A DNA stretch of 64,000 nt from Rhynchopus sp. YZ270_cl-10 (GCA_964035575.1 OZ037845.1:1240001-1304000), one strand, 5' to 3'; shown: positions 31,424-44,881, numbered from the stretch's first letter. Numbers and translations are program-made. The notes: generated from the sequence alone by a model not told the origin.

Positions 31424-33654
31424 ATGGTGTTATTTGATATAACAAGAGATTCACTACCACGCGATGTGGATGCTTCTGGGAGGCACATGGACAGATATAA
31501 GGATATGACTGGTGTGAATGTGTATACAGATGTCAACTGGGAGGACGTTTCGAAGGGGGCTATGAAGTGTGCACGGGTAGACGAAGTCATTGCAAAGGAG
31601 ATGACACGCACTGGGAAGAAAGCGAAGAAGGTGCTTCGAGCGAAGGCAAAGCTGATGTGCGAGGATCTTACCAAAGGGGTGTGGACCTCCACGGTAGGCA
31701 TGTGCACGGCCATGGGGGAGCTACTAGGACCACAGATTTATTCCGGCATCTTCATTGAAGCGGAAGAGTACGAATACCTCCACGAAACTGCGCTGCAGGC
31801 ACAACGCGATGGGGTGTCGCTCATCTTCCTGCCTTCGCATAAATCGCACATCGACTACATGGCGATACACTATATGTTGTACAGAATCGGCATTTCCCTG
31901 CCATGTGTCGCTGCAGGGGATAATCTGAACCTTCCGGTCATTGGGGAAATTCTGAAACGTTCCGGTGCCTATTTCATCCGCCGTTCCTTTTCTGGAAGCG
32001 ACGGCGAGCTGTACAGTGCGGTGGTCTACGGATTCATGGAGGAGCTTCTGAAGCGGGGCGTCAACCTGGAGTTCTTCCCTGAAGGTGGGCGTTCGCGGAC
32101 CGGAAAGCTGTTGCAGCCGAAGGTAGGTTTGGTTGGTAATGTCATGTCCAGTGTTCTTGACGGTGTTGTGAAGGATGCCATAATTATTCCAGTTTCTGTA
32201 CAGTACGACCGACTCATGGAGGGAGAGGAATACGCACGGGAGCTGATGGGGGCGAAGAAGCAGAAGGAAACGGTCTCGGGGATATTTGAGCAGCTGAAGT
32301 CGATGTTGACACTGTCGTCCCCTATGGGTGGTGTTCATGTACGCATTGCGAAGGGGTTTTCTATTAAGGATTATATCACGAAGTATAACGCAAAGAAGCA
32401 GCAGGTGGGGTCGCCGTTGGACATTATGCAGCGTATTTCGTTGTTTAAGTCTGCGGCGTATAAGGTGATGGATGATATTAACAATATCTCGACGGTGACG
32501 CCGACGTCTGTTGTTGCTACCGTGTTGCTGACGACACGTGGTCGTGGTGTGGGGCGGGAGGAGCTTATCCACAAATCCGAATGGCTCAAAAAGGAGATTG
32601 AAGCGAACGGTGGGCACGTCTGCTGGCCTGCGTCGCTGTCGACAATGGATGTGATTGACAACTCGCTCAACGTCCTCCGCGATCTCATCTCCTCCAACCA
32701 ATACCTCGAGCCCATCTACTCCGTGGCCAACCACCTTGAGCTCTCCTTCTACAGAAACACTACTGTGCACGTCTTCGTTGAAAAGGCCATCCTTGCCGCA
32801 GCGCTGCACTCCTTCATGCGTCATGAGCTCGACAGAAGGTTCGTAACACGCAAAGAGCTCATCGAACGCACCGGGATCCTCTCAAACCTCCTCAAAACAG
32901 AGTTCGTCTTCTCAGGCAAGTCTGACAAAGTTAAAGAATCATTCGGAGGGAAAAAGGACAGCAAATCCCGCGTCGCTGCAGTTTCAGGCGAAACAGCATT
33001 AGAAATGAACTTCAGACTCGCAACAGAAGCCATGCTGGACAGTGGTACAATCACCGTGGACCCTGAAGACCCAGACAAAATTCTGCTCCAAAGCACGGAC
33101 CCCGAGTTGTGGAGTCCTGAGTTCACCTTTTTGTGCATGCTTGTGTGGCCGTTTATTGAGTCCTACTGGCTTGCCCTGGCAGGTATTGTGGGGGTGTTCT
33201 GCAACCGTTCCGAGAAGAATGTGCGGAAGCAGCGTGTGCTTGCCGAGCAGCTCATTCAAGAAGAGACCTTTGTGACGCAGCTGCAGGCGTTCGGGTTGAC
33301 GCTCTTCCATCTGGGCAACCTCAACTTTTATGAATCGATTTCGAAGGAATCTCTCAGGTATTTTTGCATTTTCAACTTCTCTCTTTTACTTTTTTTAATC
33401 TTCACTTCAACAGACACGCACTCACAACATACACCGAGCTTGGAGCGATCCAAAAGCGTGTTGTCGAGGATATGACAAAGACGTCCATTCGCTACCTCGA
33501 GCTCGGTAGTGAAATGCGCGCCGACGTTCAGAAGCTTTACGACCTGGAGCAGCAGATCAGTGTCTTCAGACGCCAAGGGAAGTTCCAGAAAGCGCTGAGC
33601 ACGTACCCAGATCATTTGGCAGCCATTGCCTTTTCGAACACAGCGCGGTTGTGA
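31424..33654 (+). CDS. Glycerol-3-phosphate/DHAP acyltransferase (PlsB/GNPAT type)
   Basis: Exons 31424-33357 and 33414-33654 join (phase 2) to 724 aa. All four acyltransferase blocks are present: SHKSHID with the HX4D catalytic pair His139/Asp144, GAYFIRR (181-187), FPEGGRSRTGK (218-228) and IIPVSVQYDRL (254-264). These place it in the PlsB/GPAT/GNPAT family, which acylates sn-1 of glycerol-3-phosphate or DHAP in the first step of glycerolipid or ether-lipid synthesis. Substrate choice and organelle cannot be read from the sequence. The frame is open upstream to 31208, but the C/T-rich leader makes the ATG at 31424 the likely start. The intron (56 bp) has a family-C-like TTTTCAACTTCTCT. Confidence 0.9.
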
Positions 33655-34318
33655 TGCTCTCCCTTCTCCCTCTCTCTCTCCCCCTTTTGTTTTCAACATT
33701 TTCTGTTCCGAACACTCCCTCTCAACCTTCACACCCAGTAGCGTAACTTTGTTCCATTGGGTGCAAGCGGCCTTTTTGTTATTTTGGGGTTTTTTATGGG
33801 GTGGGCAAAGGGAGGTAAAAGGGGGTGGGTAAGCAGGGGGGAGGGGGGGAAAACACGACTATTGTGTGTTTTTTTTTTTTCCTTCTCGAAAAAACAGATG
33901 ATTTTTTTTTTGTACCAACTGAGGTGAATTCATCTGTTCAGTTGTTCTTCGTTTCTATCTTAGGTCAGGTGTAGTGTTTTATGCTATTCGGGGTCTAAGC
34001 ACCTCGTCTTCATAATGTACTTCTATTTTATGTGAGCATGTTATTTTTTGAAAATTTACAAGAAAAAATAAAAAAGCAAAAAAAGTGCTGAGGAAACCAA
34101 GACTCCGCTTCAGCTGCTTTACGCGGCGACTCAGGGGGAAGCAAACAATTCTTAAGATATCAACACAAAAACAGGAATTCTTTCTCCATCTTCAAAGAGC
34201 GTGCTTTTTATGAAAACAAGAATGTGTGCCTGAGGGGCCCATTTTCATCTTTCTAGTTTCCCCCCCAAATAATTTTGTAAAGTGGTTTAGCGACGCTTAC
34301 AACTTACATTTTTTTTTG

Positions 34319-34385
34319 TGCTTCATCCTAATGGCTGGCATCGTACAAGTGGATCAGTCGGAGGTATGCCTGCATCAATAACCAC
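34319..34385 (+). repeat. Intergenic family-D repeat
   Basis: CTTCATCCTAATGGCTGGCA, then TCAGTCGGAGGT and TGCATCAATAAC, ending CACAG. Matches 18759-18820 and 56739-56795, both of which are inside introns. Confidence 0.85.
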
Positions 34386-34473
34386 AGTTTTTGTTTTGTT
34401 TAGATGCATTTTTGTCCCAAGGAGGCCCAAAATCATCATTCAATTTTTCCCCCTCTCCTCTTTTCATGTGTGG

Positions 34474-34598
34474 CCCACCTGATTTTTACCCCGCGTATAG
34501 GCGCGTTAGGACCGTACTGGCCACGTACAGGCGCGTGAGTCCTATACGGCCCTGTGCGGTCCTATACGCGCCTATACGCGGGGTAAAAATTAGGTGGG
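34474..34598. mobile_element. Fold-back MITE, 125 bp
   Basis: Arms of about 30 bp: CCCACCTGATTTTTACCCC continuing GCGTATAGGCGCG, mirrored at the right end with one mismatch. The interior repeats GTACAGG and TATACG motifs. A second copy is at 53994-54093. Confidence 0.88.
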
Positions 34599-34661
34599 TG
34601 GAGCATGGTAGGACGCCTTCATCTTCCAAGCTTTCCCCCCCGCCCCTTTTTTTTCGATAGT

Positions 34662-34770
34662 GTCAGTGCTCTGCGTCCCAGAGGCGTTTGCACTATCAAC
34701 TTCACTTTGATAAAGATTGTAGTTAAGGTGACTAAGCATGAGAGGCGTACTTAGGTTTCAATCTTACTAA
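34662..34770 (+). repeat. Family-C then family-B repeats
   Basis: GTCAGTGCTCTGCG, GAGGCGTTTGCAC and TCAACTTCACTTT (C), followed 25 bp later by AAGGTGACTAAGCATGAG and a CTTAGGTTTCA core (B). Confidence 0.8.
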
Positions 34771-35382
34771 AAAATTTTTTTGGCAAGGCTTTTTTTTTTG
34801 TGTTACAACACTTTTCCCCTAGTATTTTGGGGTGATATTTCGCACGACAATATCCTCTTTCTCTCTCTTTTGCCCCGATGTTAAGCTAATTTCTCTCTCT
34901 TCTCTTCATCTTTTCGGAAATAGATTTTGTGTGGAAAGAAAAAACCCTCCCATTTCCCCTTGATTCCATCTTGTTGTATCACCCCTATTTCCACCCCCCA
35001 CTATGACGAACGCTGTCATCGTTTGTCATCACGAACACTTTTCTGCCGTTCCGTGGGATGATAGCAACTTGCAATGCCATCCAGTTGTACGCAAACAACT
35101 TGGACACAATGACCCCCACGGTAGACACCTAAGATTTTGGTCTTTGCGCGATGACTCGCGCTTCCCTCAACGCGTTGAAGCTCCCCACAGGACATCCCAC
35201 CTCCCACCTAACTAACACCAATTCCCAGAACACACAAAAAAAAACCCCCTCATGATTCCCTCCCAACAACTGAACTAAGCCGGGGAGGTTTTCTGTACCT
35301 TTTTTAAAAAAAAACCCCTTTTTAATATCATCTTCATCCACAAGAAGAGCACACAGCCAATAGGTTCATTGCGTCTTTTGAG

Positions 35383-38300
35383 ATGGAGTTTATGAAGGAA
35401 GGAGATTTGAAGAAGAAGCTTGTTACTTCAGCCTGGCACTTGCAACTCGGACAGTACGAGCTCGCACGCGCCCTTCTCTTAAGCGTAGGCGACGACAGCG
35501 CTGCAGAGGACTCCCGCGCAAAGGTCCTGCACCTCTTCTGCGACCTTGCCCTCTGGGGGACAACACGCAATGGCCCTACCGGGACAACCCCTCACCCTTG
35601 GGCATGGGACCCTGCACTTCAGGTCAGCTTTTCGCCGTCGCTGCCTTCAGTGCATCATCTGCGTCTCCTCGCATGGGGCGACTACATGACGCTTGCTGCG
35701 ACGTCAGGTCTGCCGGCAGCCGAGCTTCCTATTCCCATTGCCTGCGGAACACCGGAACGGCTTTACCTGGATTATGTAAGGTTTTGCGTCGCAGTAAAGA
35801 ACCTCGCTGTGCTGGGCAATGAATTTGACGAGGTGCTTGAAGGGTTGATCGAAAACTATCATGGGCGTTATATCCGGGCCTCCGGGGTAGCGTATGTTCC
35901 TGCAGGGGAGGTGAACGGGGTAGGGATGGTTCCTGTGGAGAGCTCTGGTTTATTGAGCACTGCAGACGGCGACGAAGACTCAGAGTCAAGCGAAGGGGTA
36001 GGCTTCTCATTGGACACAGGAAACCTTGCTAGCACATCGTTACGACGGACGTCGACCTTAGGGAAATTGAAGATGTCAGACTTTGGAGATCTCAGGTCAG
36101 GAACCGATGTCGCGGAGCTTCTTTGCGCAATCTTTAAAAACGGCGGCAAGCAGCACCAAGCTGATGGTGATACCCGCATTAACAAACACCTTGTTTTTGA
36201 GGTTCTCATGCGGTACACAGAGCTGGGCGATTCATTTGACGTTTTTTTTCAGTTTTTGAAGCTTCTTACTACAACGATTTTGGAAAAGGTTAAATCCGAC
36301 TTCAAAAACCGCAAAACCGTTGAAGAAGCGTTATCAAGCATTGACGAATACATTTGTTTTGTTAGTCTATGCGACCCGAAGTACGGCAATGCAGAACGCA
36401 ATGTGATTGAAGGGCATGTTGGTGTCTTTTTACGCGAACTGCTTCGAACCTTTGAGCGGAAAGTCATGGAGCTCTCGCCGCACCAAGGCGAGCTGTGGTG
36501 TATTCTGTCTCTGAACGAACCGATATACACCTTCCTCGCAGAACGACTTCTCAGTGACACACTCCCCTCGGCGCTACCCCTCCTCGAAAAGGTTCTCCGA
36601 GAACGAATTCTCCCCAAAGAAGCATCCAAAGAATCGGACATCGCATCGTTGCTTCGCGAGGCTGGGGACGTAATCGACATTTTAACAGCAGATCCTGCTC
36701 CTACACCCTTTCTCTTTACCTTAATTGCGGTCAGACTGGCTGAAGCATATGGCCTGTCCGCACAACAGTTGGTCCTATTAAAATGCTTGCATTTAATTAA
36801 TGAGTCGATTTCGAGTGGAGTGGATTTGGGTGAAGGGTGCAATGAAGGGTTAGTAGAGAGGTTGGATCGATTGATTTGCATGCCATTGTTTCAACCGTTA
36901 CGTTGGCTTCTGGTGGTGTTAATTTCTTCGAATGCAGCCGCATTACCTTGGAGTAATAGAAGAGGGGTGAACCTTGCAGGCATTATCAAACCCCTCTCCA
37001 CCTCCTCCAAAGCACTTCCTGCAGACCCTGGAGTGCGGTATATCTGTGACACCGCTCTGTTTGACGCAAAGCTGCAGCGTACCCTTGCAGAAATTCTGGT
37101 TCAATCTTTGGCCACATCAGCGGGGATTGCCTTTATGGAGGCTGCAATGGCTTTGGAGGTTCAGACCACATCACCTCTGTCTCCAGACACCGCATCGGTT
37201 TCTTTTGATAAAGGTGAAGAGGGGGTGTTATGGATGATTCTGACGAGGGTGTATGGGAGTCTCAGAGCAGGGTCGTATGATGAAAGCAGTGATGCTGATA
37301 TAGATGCGAGAGAAGATGTGGAAAACCGTGACCGTATTTCTCGAGTTGCTAATGCGTTAGCGAGGTTGAAGGGGAAATCGCCGCTGAAAATATTGCAGCC
37401 CTATTTGTTGTGCTTAGAGCTGGATGTATTAAAGAATCTTCTTGCAGAACGTCCCGCACTTCTTCCTAATCATATTAACCAACGTGAACGTGAAGGAAGC
37501 ATTCTTCAAGGATATACGGTGCTCATTCTTCTCCTAAAAAGTATTTTTAAAGGAAACAGAGGTGTAATAACGTCAGCACAGATTGACGCAGTTCCGACAG
37601 CAGAGGCGAGGTTGGTTACGATATTCCATGCGTTTAAACTTCTTTTTTTGAAACGCAGCGCTGCGAAGAAAACCGGATTTCTCCAAAGCACCAAAGATTC
37701 AAACAACTCCGAATTTCTTTGCGATGTCGCCTTCATTAAGGACACAATCTCTGTATTATTAGCTTCATTGACGAGCACTGCAGGGGTTGCTGAAGGAGAG
37801 GATCTGATGGTAGCAACATCTCTTACGAAGGTTTTGGTCCATGCTTTAGAGAGATTTGAATTGGCAGAGCGAGGTGCCCATTCAGAATGCGTCATAACAC
37901 GGTCTCTACAGTCTCCTACCTTCTTTTTGAGTGCATCCCTCCGTGAAGGTGATGAAGACCAAATTGCAAGGGTAATGACGATCTTCACTCACGTTGCCCC
38001 CACGGAGCCTCCAAAGGACAACACATCGTACTGCGAATCGCCTCTCGAAGGAGGGTTGTCTTCCTACTTCAGAAACGTTGTGACCGAAGACGCACCTCCT
38101 CTGTTAGACACGCTTCTCTATGAAATGTCAAGAGTCACCACCACCTTTACATCACCTCTTCGAAACCCCCCGGTTTCAGAGCTTCTCGATAAATCGTTGA
38201 GAAAAGGAGGAGGGAATTCGGACTGCATTCCTGACGGTCTTCCGGTAGCTCCGTTTGCAGAAGTAGCGGAAGAAGGTTTAAAAGGGTGTACCGGGGTGAA

Positions 38301-41300
38301 GGACAGTGTGTTCACAGCGTTTCGTGGAGTGTTCGGAAAAGAGGATTTCTCGGTTGAAGAGGTAGAGAAGATTGTGGCGGAGATTGGCGGAGAGGGGTCG
38401 ATTTGTGGTGGGTTCATGAAGTATTTGAGTGAAGGGGTGGAGGTAACGAAGGCAGGGTGTGCAGCAGAATTTCTTGCAGTATCCCCGGAGAACCATATAC
38501 GGGAGCAGGTCTTTGTGGAGGAGAATTTCGATTCTGCACAACGTTTCGTGGAGCTCACCAATGACGACCTGATGTCCGAAGTTTTCGCCATTTTGTGCAA
38601 AGCACATGAAACGCCCGACGCATTCTCACCTCATAGGGTGCCCCACCTACGTGTACCTACCCTCATATGGGTGAACGACTACCTCCAAGAACAGTGCAAA
38701 CGGCATGACACAGAAGGTGTACCAGGGTTGCCCATCATTGCCGCCGCTATTTTGCTTCGTACGGATGAGACAATTGTGGACACTTCGCTGCTCTCATATT
38801 TTGCTAAGGTTGCTGCAAATGCGGATCTGACTGGCACAAAGCGGAAGGGCGATGGAATGGGGTTTGTCGACAGATGGCTTGCAGGACGGCTAATGGTTCT
38901 GGAGGACTTTGTAAGGAGACATTCAATCCGCCCAAGGTCTCCAGGGTCTGGCACTCCATCGGACACCCCTGTTGCGCCGCTCGACGCAGAGCAACTCCCC
39001 AACCATTTAAACCCTGACAACGAGACCGCACCGCACCCTACCCATACCCGCAAGATCGCACTCCTCCGTGGCGAAGGGCGTGGTGTACCTGCACCTCCAC
39101 AAGGCTCGTTGGAGGTACTAGGGAGAATAGAGGACATCATGCAGGAGACGTTGCTGGACGACTCTACCATCATCGAAGGCTACCTAGGGCGTGAGGTGGA
39201 GGATGGCGCAGCCAGAGGGGGGGTCTGCTTTTATAGGCGTGAGGCGGAGCGGTATAAATTCAGTGTTTCTGTTGATGAGGCGCTGGCGTGTGTTGCGTTT
39301 GGGGATCTTACTCCGGAGGGGGCAAGTGCTACGGCATTGGTTGATGCAACGAATTTACTTCTTCGTACAGCACAACAACTCCAAGCCAAAGCAGAAAAAC
39401 GAGAGAAGGAGAGTGTACAAAGGGAAGGGTCCAGCACTCCAGCGTCGTCGCCTCAACAGAAATCGATGTCGTTGTTTGCGAAGCTCGGCAAACGTCCTGC
39501 GACGTCGCATTCACCTCCACCAGAAAACAGTGCAACACGCCAAAACCTAGAGTCTTCCTTCTCCATGGGGAGCGATCCATACACGCGCTCCGCAAAGCTA
39601 TTAATTCGCCGAGCGGCAGAGTTTTTAGTCCGCGTCGGGTCGGCGACAATGGAAGGGGTAGGTTCTGTTGTGCACGACTTCCTCCTCTCCCCGCGGTATC
39701 GGAACGTTCTGACATATGACATCCTCGGGGATGTGCTCAAAGTTGTCCCCGAAGGGTTTATCCATCAGGCCGACGGTCTCCGGCAGTCAGTTGACCTCTA
39801 CAAACGCCTTCTTGCAGACGACACCACACGGCATATTATGCGTTCAATCCGCCGCTTCCCTGAACTCCTCACAGAATCACACCCCGCAACAAAACCTTTA
39901 GTTGCGCCACCAGCACTACGGGACCTCGATATCACACAATACACCGGACGTCCAGCGAACTCTCTTCTTACCGAACTGCTTTATGCTGTCGAAACACCGG
40001 AGCTTTGTTTGGAGGTGCTTAAAGGGTGCTTTGAATACTCATTAGACGAACTACCTCAAGGTTGGCGTGACCTGGCACGTCTCTGGCATGGTACCGTAAT
40101 AGGAGAGATGTCTACAGTAGGCGACCTTGGTGGTGTTGCAGAATACCTAGAGGAGGTGGATGTGGTGTGGGGAGACGGAGAGGCACGTGAAGTGTGTCTT
40201 GGATTTGCGGCCTGCCCAGAACACAGCTCAGAGGACAAAGAGATCATCGCAGGAATGGGTGGCGTACAGCATGAGGTTCACGTTGGTCTCTCCCTCATAG
40301 ACTCGCTAGGCGACCATCTTAACTCTGAGGTGCTTACGTTAGTAAAACGCCCTGATGTGCTTGCAGAACAGCTTCTTAGAGATGGTAATGTGTACTGTGT
40401 ACACCGCGCATTGAAGGCGTCACCTGATGAGGTGCTTCCCTTGAGAGTATTGGATTTTTATGCGAGAAAGAGTATGGCATGTACCCATGCGGCTGCTGGA
40501 GGGGTGATGTCATCTCCTTTAACTTCTGCGACTCCAGCGTTTGATGAAGTGGACTGTCTTCGAGCAGAGTTTGTCTATTCTCAAGCACCTTGTTTGCCAT
40601 TATGTAAATCATTGTTGGCGATGATTGCAGATCATTCTGCAGCAGCGCAGACCTGTTTGGAGATTGCATCTGCCATAGATGATACAATCCTTCACGATAT
40701 CGCTGCACCTCGAGGACGCAAATGGGGGATTGTCGCAATCGAAGATTTATGTGGCATTGCGCGGGAACGTCTAGGGTTTGTTGTTGCTAGCGACGAGGCG
40801 GCGGTGGTTGGGTCTCAAATCACAGCATGCGATGAAATGTTAGCAGCGGTGGTACTTCTCAAAAAGATCGAGCTTGAAGTTGGACACCGTTATGACTTTA
40901 GCGCAGCGGTTGAGGCTTCTACCGAAGCCGGTGGATCTCCGGAACCTTCTCCTCCTGTCACCCCTAGGCGTCCAATGGTGACTCCTCGTGGAAAGGGTCA
41001 GACAATGCATGAGGTCGCTCCCGTTGCAATGCCTGAGACGTATACCAGAGCTAAGGTGTTGCAGAATAAGATTTTGCTGTTTGCGACGTTGGCTGTAGAG
41101 GATTTGGAGGATGAGGAGATTGTGTCGCGTGTTATCGAGACGTTGGTGGCGTGGGATAGGGTAGAGCTGGCAGCGGAGGTTGCGAGGACCTGTGGGGTCT
41201 CGGAGGATACGGTTTGGATTGCGGCGTGCAAGCATGCTCTGTTGCTTGGGTGGTGGGAGACGGCATGGGAACACTGCGAAAAGGTGTCCCGTGAAGGGGT

Positions 41301-43215
41301 GGCCGCATCGTTAGATGAAATCCACGAACTGCTTGAGGGACCACCCATCCAACGCCACGCAATGTTCAACGCCGACACCGGCAACGTAGTGGAATTGGCG
41401 CAAACGAACAACAAAGAGCTGAAACGGGCTCGCTACAAGGAGGCCCTCAAATACACTACCAGCTATGGAACAGATGAGCACGTTATGTCCTTCTATGTGT
41501 CGCGCGAGGATATTACCAGGGCTGTGGCGCATGCGATTGAGAAGGATCTGCCGCAGCATTGTGTGAAGCGGATCTTCCTCCCTGCGCAGGCGAGGGGGGT
41601 GACGGGGTCGCTGCGGTCTGCGATGCTGCAGTGTGATGAAACGTTGTTGTCGAGTCGTGAAATGCTCTACAACATTTGCCAACACATTCGGAGCACTGCA
41701 CGCGACGCAGAGACGAAGACGAAACAGATCAGTACCCTCGCAGAGGCCGCAGAATGGCAGCAGTGGATGGGCGACCACGTACGCTGTGCGTTCTCCCACA
41801 TCGAATCCTTCTCCGCAATGTTCAGCAACGACAGCGACGCCAAATCCCCCGGCGAGCTCTCCCTCGACACAGAAAGCAACGCAGATGAGTCCACCACCAC
41901 CACCACCGCGACCAACGCCTTCCCACTACCTGGCCTTGCAGCGTTCCTTCCTATGATGACCGAAGGATACCACGACGACGGGAGAGTGCACACTGCGGCG
42001 ACCAGCATATCATTGGTGAACGCCTTTTTTGCAAAGTTGACAGCATCGTTGGAGGCAGCACACAGTTCTCTTGTTGCAGGGGAGAAGCAGCCGTTTGTCC
42101 AAGGTGACGCAGTGTCGCCGCGATGGGAGGACTACGGCTACGAAGGGACACAGCCACGATGCACACGGAGTGTTCTCAATGAGCGAGGCATCAGCCTGCC
42201 GCCGACAGCGCTGCCCAGGGCGATGCTTGCGGAGCTGGTGGAGAAGGTGCAGCTGCAGGCGGGTGTGGTGCGCATCTATAAAGATCAATTAGCCGCGTTG
42301 CTTAAGGCAGGTGGCGATCTTGCATCCCTCCCAGCGTTCATCCCTTCAGCAGATGGGCGTCTGCTGACGCTCTTCAACGGTCCAGATGAGCAGCACATCA
42401 TTGCAGAACAGATTCTCTCGTTGGACTTCACCTTTGGCTTTCAGCTTGTGAGGCAGCTTGATGTGCCGCGAGCGCCTGCTTTCCGTTCGGCTGTCATGAC
42501 GCTTTCAAAGAAGAGAGACGAAAAGCGTCTGGAGGCAACCCTCCGGCAGATGAACAACACACTTCCTGCAGCGGATTTGGATGCGATCGTTCTGGAGTGT
42601 ATCACAGAGGTATGTAGAGTGGTGTATAATATGAAGCGTGGTTTATATTGTAATTTTTCTTATACAGTTCTGTTCGGAGCCGTACCCAGAGGTCCGTATT
42701 GCAGAGCGTTTCATCCCAATGCTGTCGTCGCCAAGCCCGCAGCTTGCGTACGCCCTGCTGCACTGCAAGAAGTGGAAGAAGGTATGGAGAATAAACTGCA
42801 CCCTTTTCCCCCTTACCTGAAGTGCTGCGATCAACGGAAAAGACATAGATGTAGTGAGTAAAATGAGTGAGCAAATGGGGTGTTTTTTGACAATATTCTT
42901 TTTTACCAAAAAACACCACAGGCATACTTTGCTGCAGCAGAGATAGCAGAGACACCCAACGGCAAAGAAGTCATCCAAACTGTTCTCGACGGCGTCGTTA
43001 ACAGTGGCATCTCCAACACCGAAACGAACAAGGTACATACTCCCCCCTTTTAATTGATACTGCATCGCTGCGGACAATTGTGATCATGGCCAAGCACTAT
43101 TAGATGCTTAGGGGGTCAATCTTACAAGCTTTTTGACGCGACGAGTTTACATTCTCAACTTCCATCTTCACAACAGGTCATCGGAGCATGTCAGGATCTA
43201 CTATCGCGTGGTTAG
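35383..43215 (+). CDS. Spastizin (ZFYVE26)-like giant protein
   Basis: Exons 35383-42609, 42668-42781, 42922-43032 and 43177-43215 join in frame to 2496 aa, close to the length of animal ZFYVE26 (about 2540). The protein is alpha-helical throughout. Its last 200 residues match the ZFYVE26 C-terminus in order: KKRDEKRLEATLRQMNNTL, then a stretch ending in AYALLHCKKWKKAYFAA, then ACQDLLSRG. Spastizin works with spatacsin and AP-5 in late endosome/lysosome sorting and has a cytokinesis role; that function is known for the family and inferred here. I see no FYVE finger (no CxxC cluster). The only introns are four-exon splitting in the last 600 bp. Intron 3 carries a family-B repeat (43087-43132). 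Confidence 0.8.
43087..43132 (+). repeat. Family-B repeat in spastizin-like intron 3
   Basis: ATGGCCAAGCAC...GATGCTTAGGGGGTCAATC then TTACAAGCTTTTT. It fills the centre of the 144-bp intron 43033-43176. Confidence 0.7.
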
Positions 43216-43695
43216 AAATTTGTCTTTATTCGTATGGATGGGACCATTTTTGTTGATCCCTCACCATATACTATCAATTTATTGATTGCATATGATGAAA
43301 ATTCTTTATTCGTGCATTGGATGGCTAAGCATACAAGGCTTAGGTTCATCTTACAAACCTTTTTCTTTTCCTTTTGTTTTTTCTTTTTTGCACCGATCTG
43401 TGCACACCGTGTCCTGTGAAGTCAACGTTCACCCAACCCACGCCTTCTCTGTGGGTTGCGATAACCCGCATCTACAGAGGCGTGCTTTTGTGCCTCAAGT
43501 TTTTATTAGATGTGTGCACAGTGTTGCATTCATCTGCAAACCCTTTTCAATTGTGTACCATACCCCACGAGTGGAACATGTACTTCCAAAAAAAAAGAGG
43601 AGGGTTTTTTCTTTCATTTTCTTTCGATTCTCTTGGCACAATAAACCTCAAAAAAACCTCCCACAAAATCAGCGAAATAACACAAAAATTGAACG
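43216..43695. other. Intergenic with repeats G and B
   Basis: No gene. A 33-bp repeat at 43270-43302 (CTATCAATTTATTGATTGCA and on) matches 8061-8093 in an NTPase intron with one mismatch. A family-B repeat follows at 43321-43362. Confidence 0.8.
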
Positions 43696-44454
43696 ATGTT
43701 CCGAAGAAGTGGGGTGCAGTGTCTTAATTACTCACACCTGAGCAGACATGTAACACAATATACAGGGTGGCGGCGGACGATACCGTGCAACCAGCACGAA
43801 TACATGGTGCACAACACCAATAACTGGAGAAAGTGGTCCTCCGCATTAAAACGGACTCGCCCATGGTGGAAGGAAATGCCAAAATATACGAAACCTTACA
43901 GTGGAAAATTCTGGTTCGAACCCCTCCCTGCGAGCAACTACCTCCACTGGTATGCAAAGAAAATGGGCTAAATTCACCCTTTTAACCTTTCTCTTTCTCT
44001 TTGCCGTACACGCAACACTTTCCCACAAACAGGAAGGCAGACGGGCTCTATACAGTTCCTGCTGACCAAGTGATTACCTTGCAACACGTGGTCCACCTGA
44101 AAATGCTTCCCGTCAAGATGACAGGTCGGACGTTCACTATGCCACTTGTGAGATGGTTGGTCGGGGCACGTGTGCGGAATACTGTGGGTAACGGGTTGAT
44201 TAGGTATGTCACATCCCCACTGAAGCCCTCAAGAGAAAGTGGTCACAATGCTGGACAAACCACAAGCTTGCAGACCACTGACATGGTGGCGCACCGTTTT
44301 CATCCCAATGCATCAATGCAAATCAACACCAATATCAGACTGTCTATATGGCAGCATTACTTTTCCAACCACTCTCTGCAACCCACCCACCCACCCTCAC
44401 AGAGACGAGCCTGTATACAAGCTGACAAAGCCGAAATACTGGCACAAAGCATAG
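43696..44454 (+). CDS. Small basic protein, possibly mitochondrial, three exons
   Basis: Exons 43696-43949, 44033-44203 and 44403-44454 join (phases 2, 2) to 158 aa. The first 25 residues have Arg, Ser and hydroxyl residues and no acids, which is compatible with a mitochondrial presequence. The rest is rich in Trp, Tyr, Lys and Arg (RPWWKEMPKY, KPKYWHKA) with one hydrophobic stretch near 105-120. Size and composition suit an organelle ribosomal protein or a respiratory accessory subunit, but I recognise no family. The intron boundaries restore a continuous frame across two in-frame stops. Confidence 0.65.
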
Positions 44455-44881
44455 TTTTAACCGCGCCGCAAACTGGGTTTATAAGTATGTTGTGTTTGTG
44501 CACAACATCGGGGATATCTCTCGCTTTTTTTTGTACTCTTCGAAACGAACGACACATCCTTAACCACCTCCCTTTCTATCAAACCTCACTACCACTCTCT
44601 TCTAACCACGTTCTCCAACACTGCCCTACATAAAGTACCAACTTGGAACACCACATAAACACTACATAACGACAAACTTAGTAAAAAAACAACACCGTTT
44701 CTCCCCCAATACACCTTCCCACAGAATACAATGTGGTCATTTTGACCCTTTTTTTTTTGTATCTTGCATCCACGATACTTTTGCACAACGGCCGACTAAC
44801 CTCCATCTTACGAAACATTTTTCGGTACACTGTCACGAGAGGGCTTTGTATTTCAACTCTACTTTCTCTTAGAACAACACG
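44455..44881. other. Intergenic, gene leader with family-A repeat
   Basis: No gene. A family-A repeat at 44824-44860 (GGTACACTGTCACGAGAGGG) is followed by a pyrimidine tract and CTCTTAG at about 44872, ten bases before the next ATG. This is a clear example of the repeat feeding an acceptor. Confidence 0.75.

Larger units (their letters stand above)
33655..35382. other. 1.7-kb intergenic tract
   Basis: No convincing gene; a 70-codon frame at 35003-35215 has no protein-like feature. It contains the fold-back at 34474-34598, a family-D repeat (34319-34385), family C (34662-34709) and family B (34734-34770). Confidence 0.6.

Noticed and set aside
31724-32824. 366-aa minus-strand frame
   Set aside because: Shadow of the acyltransferase; the + strand frame carries all four catalytic blocks.
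35003-35215. Small 70-aa gene in front of the spastizin-like gene
   Set aside because: No homologous motif, C/T-rich leader context, and overlapping frames of equal length on the other strand.
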